Below the pieces are notes generated by a model that made no database searches, was not told where the DNA came from, and saw nothing but the letters and a program-made list of their open reading frames with translations. A stretch of DNA of 11,667 bases from positions 1 through 11,667 of the forward strand of contig DAOPIR010000087.1 of the NCBI GenBank assembly GCA_035399245.1, read 5' to 3'. Of this stretch, positions 1 to 5,917 are shown piece by piece. The DNA comes from CAXXOK01 sp035399245 (GTDB lineage Bacteria; Bacillota; Clostridia; Christensenellales; Aristaeellaceae). A program made the translations under genes and the position numbers. Numbering within the stretch: the first letter of the stretch is position 1; every line of letters starts with the position of its first letter.

Positions 1-80
1 CATCTTCAGCAGCGCATTCAGGTGCGTATTGTGGCGGTGTGCACAGCCACAATACGCACCTGTATGCGCTGCTGAAGATG
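1..80. repeat. Fold-back inverted repeat at window edge (probable artefact)
   Basis: Bases 1-35 are the reverse complement of bases 46-80 with one mismatch (T18 opposite T63), around a 10-nt spacer (36-45). The right arm encodes the conserved gpmI segment HNTHLYALLKM. The left arm, read in the same frame, does not encode the phosphoglycerate mutase residues expected before GGVHSH. The repeat begins exactly at the window start. This is what a fold-back chimera at a contig end looks like. I infer an assembly or amplification artefact rather than a biological hairpin. Confidence 0.8.
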
Positions 81-1223
81 TGCAAGGAGTACGGGCTGAC
101 CAAGGTGTACGTCCACTGCTTTCTGGATGGCCGCGATGTGCCGCCTACCAGCGGTCTTGGCTATATCAAAGAGCTGGAAGCGAAGCTCAAGGAGATCGGC
201 GTAGGGCAGATTGCCACGGTGATGGGCCGCTACTGGGCCATGGACCGTGATAACCTGTGGGATCGCGTGGAAAAGGCGTACGACGCCATGGTGCTGGGGC
301 AGGGCAAGACCGCCGCAAGCGCCGAACAGGCCGTAGAGCAGAGCTATGCGCTGGGCGAGCAGGGCAATGATGAATTCGTCATCCCTACCGTGGTGCTCAA
401 GAACGGTAAGCCGACCGCTGTGATCGAGCCGGAGGACGGGATCATTTTCTTCAACTTCCGTCCGGATCGCGCACGGCAGATCACCCGCACGTTTATCAAG
501 CAGGATTTCGACGGTTTTGTGCGCAAGAACGGGTTCTTTCCCGTGCACTTTGTCACCATGACGCAGTACGACGCTACCTTTACCGAGGTGGCGGTCGTCA
601 ATCCGCCGGAAACCATGAAAAACACGCTGGGTGAATACCTTGCCAGCCTGAACCTGACCCAGCTGCGCATCGCGGAAACGCAGAAGTACGCGCATGTTAC
701 GTTCTTCTTCAACGGCGGCGTGGAAGTGCCCAATAAGGGCGAGGATCGCATTCTGGTGCCGTCGTCCAAGGTGGCGACGTTTGATATGGATCCCGAAATG
801 AGCGCCTACGAGGTGGCAGGCAAGGCCATTCAGGAGATCAACGCCAAGAAGTACGACGTGATGATCCTTAATTTCGCTAACTGCGACATGGTAGGCCACA
901 CCGGTATTATGGATGCGGCGGTAGCCGCTGTAAAGGCTGTGGACGACTGCATGTGGGGCGTGGTGCGCGCCATCCTGCGCAACGGCGGCCGCGCGTTTAT
1001 CACCGCCGACCACGGCAATGCCGACCAGATGGTTGACCCCCAGACAGGCGAGCCATTCACCGCGCATACCACCAATCCCGTGCCGTTTGTGGCCGTAGGC
1101 GCCGATATGATGGATAAAAAGCTCCGCGACGGGGGAAAGCTCTGTGATATCGCACCTACGATGCTTTCAAGCATGGGCATCGAAGTTCCCAAGGAAATGA
1201 CGGGCAAATCGCTGTTCGTATAA
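36..1223 (+). CDS. gpmI: 2,3-bisphosphoglycerate-independent phosphoglycerate mutase, 5'-truncated
   Basis: This enzyme interconverts 3-phosphoglycerate and 2-phosphoglycerate in cytoplasmic glycolysis, using two divalent metal ions (Mn in Firmicutes) and a phosphoserine intermediate. About 395 residues are present of a usual length near 510. The missing N-terminus would hold the catalytic serine and part of the metal site. Visible family signatures are GGVHSHNTHLYALL, the substrate-binding HCFLDGRDVPPTSG, FNFRPDRARQ with its arginines, AETQKYAHVTFFFNGG, and the metal-binding motifs NFANCDMVGHTG, ITADHGNAD and TAHTTNPVPF. The frame stays open to the window edge, but bases 1-35 are a fold-back copy of 46-80, so trustworthy coding sequence begins at about base 36. 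The GTG at 39 is an internal valine, not a start codon. The gene ends at TAA 1221-1223, followed by a strong terminator. Genes usually found upstream (gapA, pgk, tpiA) are outside the window. Confidence 0.97.
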   Translation, partial: GVHSHNTHLYALLKMCKEYGLTKVYVHCFLDGRDVPPTSGLGYIKELEAKLKEIGVGQIATVMGRYWAMDRDNLWDRVEKAYDAMVLGQGKTAASAEQAVEQSYALGEQGNDEFVIPTVVLKNGKPTAVIEPEDGIIFFNFRPDRARQITRTFIKQDFDGFVRKNGFFPVHFVTMTQYDATFTEVAVVNPPETMKNTLGEYLASLNLTQLRIAETQKYAHVTFFFNGGVEVPNKGEDRILVPSSKVATFDMDPEMSAYEVAGKAIQEINAKKYDVMILNFANCDMVGHTGIMDAAVAAVKAVDDCMWGVVRAILRNGGRAFITADHGNADQMVDPQTGEPFTAHTTNPVPFVAVGADMMDKKLRDGGKLCDIAPTMLSSMGIEVPKEMTGKSLFV

Positions 1224-1233
1224 TCACAACGCA

Positions 1234-1278
1234 GCATCAAAAAGCCGCTGAATTCAACATTCAGCGGCTTTTTGATGC
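1234..1278. terminator. Bidirectional intrinsic terminator between gpmI and the dehydrogenase gene
   Basis: A perfect 20-bp stem (1234-1253 with 1259-1278) surrounds a 5-nt loop. The GC core AGCCGCTGAAT is flanked by an A5 run on the left and a T5 run on the right, so each strand's transcript ends with a U tract. It lies 10 nt after the gpmI stop and 3 nt after the end of the convergent gene, as expected for a shared terminator. Confidence 0.93.
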
Positions 1279-1281
1279 GCG

Positions 1282-2370
1282 TTATTCCGCGCAGATCTGT
1301 ACTTGCAGCTTTCCGTCTTCAAATATGCGGCGGATATGGGACGTTCCCAGCAGTTGAAGGTTGCGGCCTTCCTTGCGAAAATCCCGTTTGAGCGCCGCCG
1401 ATGCGCAGTTGATCAGACCAGTACAGGTGGGTGTTGGGATTTTCAGCGCCAAACCAAGCGCCTCCAGCATCACAAGGCCCTGCGGTACGTCCTCGGTGAT
1501 AAAGCGCGAGTCCGGCTCATTGGGGCCTTTGGGAGAAAAGTTATCGGCGTAGTCAAAGAACACGTCCTTCGCGTCCGCCGCTTTATCCTCGGAATTGCGG
1601 CGCTTGCAGGCCTCCACATAGGGCACCCGCTTGCAGCCGAAGCGCTCCAGTACGTCCATTTTCTCCTTATCAAGGCTTTCGACAATATTCCACACATGCG
1701 GAGTGAACACTTCCTTGTACATCCAGTACGGCTCGTCGGTATACTCGATGCGCGGGATGGAGAAAATTGCCCCGATGGTATGCACGATCAAATTCGGGTT
1801 ATGCAGCGCGGCTTCGATGACGTTGTCCATCAGGCGGAACGGGTATTGCAGCTGCTTGAGCATGGCAATCGCCTGTTCATGATGTGCCTTGGGATACACG
1901 CCAAACGAGTTCATGACGTTACGAAACAGCACATGAACCTTGCCGGGCGCTACGATGCGGCAGTCGATCGGGGAGCTTACGGCCTCGATCACCGTGACGT
2001 TCTTGCGGGTGGCCTGCAGAAAATAGCAGGTGGAAAGGTACCCGGGCTCCAGTAAAAAGCACTGGCCGTCCTGTATATAGGGGGCGAGCTTTTCGATAAC
2101 AGGCTTATGGTAGTTGGTTTGTACGTAAAGAATAACGAGCTCTGCACCCTGCAAAGCCTGTGCGTAGTCGGTTGTAACCTCCGTAAATTCCGCGGTTTGT
2201 ATGCTGCCGTTTTCTTCAATCTCCGTTCGCTTTGTCTGCCGCAGCAGCCGGAAGTGCTCGTTGTGCAGCTTATCCGATGTCTTGAGCAGGGTTACCTGAT
2301 GGCCTTTCAGCGCCAGATCCGCTCCGATTGTTGTTCCTCCGTTGCCTGTGCCAACAATCGTGATTTTCAT
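1282..2370 (-). CDS. NAD/NADP octopine/nopaline dehydrogenase family protein
   Basis: Members of this family are cytoplasmic oxidoreductases. The characterised ones reductively join an amino acid to a 2-oxo acid to make opines; the substrate here is unknown. The 362-residue protein opens with a Rossmann nucleotide-binding loop (KITIVGTGNGGTTIGADLA, residues 2-20). After a linker comes the all-helical opine dehydrogenase C-terminal domain (about residues 183-345). The segment NPNLIVHTIG (191-200) carries the probable catalytic histidine H197. The segment SRFITEDVPQGLV (288-300) probably carries the partner acidic residue. I chose the ATG at 2370 because GGAGG sits about 7 nt upstream and the Rossmann strand begins at residue 2. 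An in-frame ATG at 2424 would add 18 residues unlike the family. It is transcribed alone, away from the two-component operon. Related NAD-binding families such as glycerol-3-phosphate or ketopantoate reductase are less likely because of the C-terminal motifs. Confidence 0.85.
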   Translation of the reverse strand: MKITIVGTGNGGTTIGADLALKGHQVTLLKTSDKLHNEHFRLLRQTKRTEIEENGSIQTAEFTEVTTDYAQALQGAELVILYVQTNYHKPVIEKLAPYIQDGQCFLLEPGYLSTCYFLQATRKNVTVIEAVSSPIDCRIVAPGKVHVLFRNVMNSFGVYPKAHHEQAIAMLKQLQYPFRLMDNVIEAALHNPNLIVHTIGAIFSIPRIEYTDEPYWMYKEVFTPHVWNIVESLDKEKMDVLERFGCKRVPYVEACKRRNSEDKAADAKDVFFDYADNFSPKGPNEPDSRFITEDVPQGLVMLEALGLALKIPTPTCTGLINCASAALKRDFRKEGRNLQLLGTSHIRRIFEDGKLQVQICAE

Positions 2371-2632
2371 GATTGTACCTCCGTTTCTTCTTTTGTGTTT
2401 GCAGCGCCGAAACAATCCCGGCACAAAATTGCCCCGGGTGACGGTGCATCAACTGACGTTTGGGATCGCTATGAATCCACTAAAATGATTAAGACGGCAT
2501 GTATGCTTAAACTCCACATACATAAAGGGTACACCAAACAGATCAACTTTTGCAACTGCGCGGCTGTATTGTACCCGGGATCAATGGCAGATAGGGTGTC
2601 TGTGAGCATTATATTGTGGAGATAATACGACA

Positions 2633-2654
2633 ATGATACGATATAGAGTATCAT
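2633..2654. repeat. Inverted repeat ATGATAC-N8-GTATCAT
   Basis: Perfect 7-bp arms (2633-2639 and 2648-2654) surround an 8-nt AT-rich spacer, about 35 nt upstream of the predicted -35 box of the two-component operon. There is no U tract, so a terminator is unlikely. It could be a regulator-binding site for either divergent gene; nothing in the sequence decides which. Confidence 0.4.
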
Positions 2655-2688
2655 GTAAAATTATTACAAAAAGAATGTTACGTTTTAC

Positions 2689-2717
2689 TTGATTTTTACC
2701 GGTATACGTTTTACAAT
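2689..2717 (+). promoter_or_regulatory. Predicted sigma-A promoter of the two-component/GerMN operon
   Basis: TTGATT (2689-2694) and TACAAT (2712-2717) are separated by exactly 17 nt, about 50 nt before the response regulator start. The nonamer ACGTTTTAC occurs at 2680-2688, directly before the -35, and again at 2706-2714, entering the -10. This spacing of 26 nt is about 2.5 helical turns and makes these candidate binding sites for a regulator, possibly the operon's own OmpR-type protein. Confidence 0.7.
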
Positions 2718-2767
2718 AATATTACTCATGATTCCATGATTGAAGATAAACTGAAAGGATGAATCCA

Positions 2768-3460
2768 ATGGCAAAGAAGATATTGCTCGTTGATGATGAA
2801 CCTTTGATTGTTAAGGGATTGCAGTATTCCCTGGAACAGGAAGGGTTTGAGACCGATTCGGCGGCGGACGGCGAAGAGGCGCTGGCAAAGTTCTTTGCCG
2901 GGAAATATGATTTCATTCTTTTAGATGTGATGCTGCCCAAGCTTGACGGCATCGCGGTGTGCCAACGGATCCGTGAGCACAGCAATGTGCCCATCATCAT
3001 GCTGACGGCCAAAGGCGAGCATATCGATAAAATATTGGGATTGGAATACGGCGCGGACGACTACATGACCAAGCCGTTTAACATTTTGGAGGTCAAGGCG
3101 CGCATCAAAACCATCATGCGGCGCACCAACGCCACCCAGCAAAACGACGGCAAAAAGACCATCCGTGTGCATGATATGGAGATCAACGCCGTCAACCGCG
3201 CGGTAACCCTGGGTGGCAAGGAAGTGCGCCTGACAGCCAAGGAGTTCGATCTCCTGCAGCTGTTTGTCACCAACCGCGGCAAGGTATTCAGCCGCGAGGC
3301 CATGTTGGAAATCGTGTGGAAGTACGATTATCCCGGCGATGCGCGCACCGTGGATGTGCATATCCGCAGGCTGCGCGAGAAAATTGAGCGAAACCCGGCA
3401 CAGCCCGAGTTCATCTTCACCAAGTGGGGAGTGGGCTACTATTTTACGGATAAGGATTAA
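2768..3460 (+). CDS. OmpR/PhoB-family two-component response regulator
   Basis: This is a cytoplasmic DNA-binding regulator of 230 residues, phosphorylated by the histidine kinase encoded next to it. The receiver domain (about 3-118) has the acidic pair D9-D10, the phospho-acceptor D53 in LLDVMLPKLDG, T80 in MLTAK and the conserved lysine K102 in YMTKPF. A winged-helix domain (about 130-228) follows, with the typical LTAKEFDLLQLF, ARTVDVHIRRLREKIE and GVGYYF. Two ATGs are possible. The first (2759) touches the AAAGG ribosome binding site, while the second (2768) lies 8-9 nt after it and gives the usual MAKKILLVDDE beginning, so I chose 2768. It resembles WalR/PhoP-type regulators, but its neighbours are GerMN lipoproteins rather than the walHI genes, so I give no symbol. 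Its target genes cannot be read from the sequence. Confidence 0.95.
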   Translation: MAKKILLVDDEPLIVKGLQYSLEQEGFETDSAADGEEALAKFFAGKYDFILLDVMLPKLDGIAVCQRIREHSNVPIIMLTAKGEHIDKILGLEYGADDYMTKPFNILEVKARIKTIMRRTNATQQNDGKKTIRVHDMEINAVNRAVTLGGKEVRLTAKEFDLLQLFVTNRGKVFSREAMLEIVWKYDYPGDARTVDVHIRRLREKIERNPAQPEFIFTKWGVGYYFTDKD

Positions 3461-4928
3461 CAATCCGTTTACGTCGATACGATGGAAATACCTTCTCGCC
3501 TTCCTGCTGGTCGTTGTTGTCGGCTACTTTGCGGTAGCCGCTTCGCTGATCGGCTTGGTAGGCGATTATTTATTTGACGATCGGCGTACCCAGGATCAGG
3601 CGGCTACGGAAAAGCTGGCGGTGGTAGTGGCACCGCTGTTTACCAATGCCGATACCACCGCCCTGCAGACGATGCTGGAGGAAACCAGCGGAGAAATGGG
3701 CGGGCGGCTGATGGTGCTGGACGAAAGCGGTAAGGTGCAGGCGGACAGCTACAGCGAGCTCAACGGCAAACGCATTCAGCTGCCGGAGGTTGCCTCGGTG
3801 CTGCTGGGCCTGCAGGCGATTGACTATGGCGTACACAGCGTAGGCTCGCACCAGAGCTTGTCGCTATTTTCCTATTTCGGCGCCCAGGAGCTTGACGACA
3901 GCTGGGTAACCTATTCCAGCGCCGCGTTGACCGAGGACGGGCAAACAGTGGGCGTGCTGCTGTATTCCGCCTCGGCCGGCGATATGATCGCGGGACTTGT
4001 GAAGCTGCAGCGGCGCATGATTATCTATTTCCTCATTGCCGCTGCGCTGGCAACGGTGATTGCGCTGTTTTTATCGCGCGTCATTACCAAGCCGATTGAG
4101 CTTTTAACACGCGGCATCCAGAAGATGGGCCGCGGCGACCTGTCCGTGCGCGTGCCGGTAAAGGGCGGCGGCGAGCTGAAAAAGCTGGCCGAAACCTTTA
4201 ATGTTATGTCCGAAAAGCTGGAGCGGCTGGATAAAAGCCGTAACCAGTTCGTGTCCAACGCCAGCCACGAGCTGAAAACGCCGCTGTCCACCATGAAAAT
4301 ATTATTGGAAAACATTATCTACGAACCCGATATGGACGCCAAGATCCGTACCGAGTTCCTGACGGATGTCAACATGGAAATCGATCGGCTGAACCTGATT
4401 ATTTCCGATCTGCTGACGCTCGTCAGCATGGATACCAAGGCCATGCGTCTGCGGCTTGAAACCTTCCGCTTTTCCGATGTGGTGCGTGAGGTGGTGCAGC
4501 GCCTGTCCGTGGTAGCGGAGCAAAAGCACCAGGAAATCAAGGTCAACCTGGCCGATGGCTGCGAAATGCGCGCCGACTACGCCAAGCTGACGCAGGTTGT
4601 GTATAACATATTGGATAACGCCATCAAGTATACCCCGCAGGGCGGGCTGATCCGCGTGCGGCTCATTCGCTCCGGGCGCAATGCCGTACTGACCATCACC
4701 GATAACGGCGCAGGCATCCCCAAGGAAGATCAGCCCCATATTTTCGACCGCTTTTACCGTGTGGATAAGGCGCGCAGCCGCGATACGGGCGGCACAGGGC
4801 TGGGCCTTTCCATTGTGCACCAATTTGTGCTGATGCATTCGGGCAATGTGACGGTGGACAGCAAGGAAGGCGACGGATCGACCTTCACCGTCGAGCTGCC
4901 GTTAAGCCAGCAGGGAGGGGAAGCATGA
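3456..4928 (+). CDS. Membrane sensor histidine kinase (HAMP-HisKA-HATPase), start uncertain
   Basis: Residue numbers count from the ATT at 3456 (490 residues). The order is a first membrane helix (about 11-33), an extracytoplasmic sensor region of about 150 residues (35-185), a second helix (186-208) and a HAMP linker (209-262). The HisKA domain follows with phospho-acceptor H271 in SNASHELKTPLST. The ATPase domain has an N box (NILDNAIKYTP), G1 box (DNGAGIP), F box (IFDRFYRVDKA) and G2 box (GGTGLGLSIV). It should autophosphorylate and pass phosphate to the regulator encoded just upstream. No ATG, GTG or TTG lies in frame between the regulator's stop (3458-3460) and the first helix. ATT 3456 overlapping that stop, or ATT 3441 about 10 nt after GGGGAG, are candidate rare starts. 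The nearest canonical codon upstream is TTG 3384, inside the regulator gene. Its end overlaps the next gene by ATGA. Confidence 0.92.
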   Translation: MNNPFTSIRWKYLLAFLLVVVVGYFAVAASLIGLVGDYLFDDRRTQDQAATEKLAVVVAPLFTNADTTALQTMLEETSGEMGGRLMVLDESGKVQADSYSELNGKRIQLPEVASVLLGLQAIDYGVHSVGSHQSLSLFSYFGAQELDDSWVTYSSAALTEDGQTVGVLLYSASAGDMIAGLVKLQRRMIIYFLIAAALATVIALFLSRVITKPIELLTRGIQKMGRGDLSVRVPVKGGGELKKLAETFNVMSEKLERLDKSRNQFVSNASHELKTPLSTMKILLENIIYEPDMDAKIRTEFLTDVNMEIDRLNLIISDLLTLVSMDTKAMRLRLETFRFSDVVREVVQRLSVVAEQKHQEIKVNLADGCEMRADYAKLTQVVYNILDNAIKYTPQGGLIRVRLIRSGRNAVLTITDNGAGIPKEDQPHIFDRFYRVDKARSRDTGGTGLGLSIVHQFVLMHSGNVTVDSKEGDGSTFTVELPLSQQGGEA

Positions 4929-5905
4929 TGAAACATCGCACGCGGTATTTGCTTCTTGCGCTGGTAACAGTGGCTATGCTGCTGCTTGGCGGTTGCACCG
5001 GCCAGCTGAATCCGCTGGTAAAAAATGAGGCGACCGAAGCGCCGGGGCTGGAGCAGGAGGTATATACGGCATCGGCGGACGACAGCAACGTAACGCAGAT
5101 CAAGGCAACACTGTACTTTCGCTACCTGGATGAGCCGATGCTGGCGGCGGAAAGCCGCGTGATCACTGTGCGCCGGGATCAGCAGCCGGAGCAGGCGATT
5201 CTCGAAGCGCTGATTGACGGGCCCAGCGCGGGCAATGCCGATCTGCGGCGAATCATCCCAGCAGGTACGGAGCTTAATAGCATTTCCAGCCGTAACGGGG
5301 TGCTGTTTGTCACCTTCAACGAAGCGTTTTTGGAGGATGAAGTGCCCGACGACTGGGAGACGGACGAGGACTGGCAAACGGAAGCGCCGCTGCTGCGCAA
5401 GCTGATTACGCAGAGCATTGCGGCCTCGATAACGGAAAGCTACGCCTATACGGGCGTGCAGCTGCTGGTGTACCGGGAGGACGATGTGCAGGCCAGCCTG
5501 CGGTTAAGCAATGAGTATTTTCTGGACGGATCGGTGGGCTTGAGCGAGCCGATCGTCCGCGATGAAGCGCTGCTGCTGACGCCGCAGACCACCGTGAAAA
5601 CGGTGATGGATGCCTGGTATCAAAAGGATTATCAGTGCCTTTATAACTACGTTGCGCAAAGCGGAAGGCCAACCTATTCGGCCTTTGTGGATGCGCTTAG
5701 CTCCGCGCCGGCACCCGAGGTGTTTACGGTGAGCGGCGGCAGTGTGTATCTGGACGGGCAGACGGCGGTGGTTACCGTGTATCTGCGGCTATTGTATCAA
5801 GCGTCGGATGACGAGCTGCTAAGCTATCCGCTGCAGCTGATCCGCGAAAACGATGTGTGGAAAATCAGCTATACGCGCCTTACGGCGCTGATGCTTGGAA
5901 CCTGA
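4925..5905 (+). CDS. GerMN-domain lipoprotein with C-terminal NTF2-like region
   Basis: This 326-residue predicted lipoprotein has a basic N-terminus, a hydrophobic stretch and a lipobox LLGGC with C24, so it is probably anchored to the outer face of the cytoplasmic membrane. A GerMN domain spans about residues 58-185. It opens with ATLYFRYLD and carries AILEALIDGP, RIIPAGTEL and GVLFVTFNEAFL. The remainder (about 220-320, with VMDAWYQKDYQCLYNYV and late beta strands ending in VWKISY) looks like an NTF2/DUF4878-type fold; this is inference from pattern. ATG 4925 overlaps the kinase stop as ATGA, with GGAGG 6 nt upstream; ATG 4928 is an alternative. The overlap implies translational coupling with the kinase. 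By analogy with actinobacterial LpqB beside MtrB, it may contact the kinase sensor region. A role in spore germination, as for Bacillus GerM, is the other possibility. Confidence 0.88.
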   Translation: MMKHRTRYLLLALVTVAMLLLGGCTGQLNPLVKNEATEAPGLEQEVYTASADDSNVTQIKATLYFRYLDEPMLAAESRVITVRRDQQPEQAILEALIDGPSAGNADLRRIIPAGTELNSISSRNGVLFVTFNEAFLEDEVPDDWETDEDWQTEAPLLRKLITQSIAASITESYAYTGVQLLVYREDDVQASLRLSNEYFLDGSVGLSEPIVRDEALLLTPQTTVKTVMDAWYQKDYQCLYNYVAQSGRPTYSAFVDALSSAPAPEVFTVSGGSVYLDGQTAVVTVYLRLLYQASDDELLSYPLQLIRENDVWKISYTRLTALMLGT

Positions 5906-5917
5906 GGGAGCGTTGGC

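Larger units (their letters stand above)
2371..2767. other. 397-bp divergent intergenic region, no convincing gene
   Basis: The region separates the dehydrogenase gene (-) from the response regulator (+) and is much more AT-rich than its flanks from about 2600 on. It contains the predicted regulator promoter (2689-2717). It also contains two short perfect inverted repeats (2633-2654, and TGTAA/TTACA at 2654-2668), a direct repeat of ACGTTTTAC (2680-2688 and 2706-2714), and a longer-range inverted repeat GGGTACA/TGTACCC (2527-2533 and 2570-2576). A TATAAT hexamer is readable on the minus strand at 2608-2613, without a good -35 partner. Short ORFs here lack ribosome binding sites and any recognisable sequence. 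Confidence 0.7.

Noticed and set aside
18..1067. Open frame of 349 codons on the minus strand opposite gpmI
   Set aside because: Antisense of gpmI, and partly built on the fold-back artefact at the window start.
2107..2654. Small ORFs in the 2371-2767 intergenic region (+ 2107-2625, - 2469-2654)
   Set aside because: The first overlaps the dehydrogenase gene in antisense; neither has a ribosome binding site or recognisable sequence.
2768..4928. Identification as walR-walK
   Set aside because: The regulator is WalR-like, but the kinase shows no clear cytoplasmic PAS domain between HAMP and HisKA, and the walH/walI/walJ neighbours are absent.
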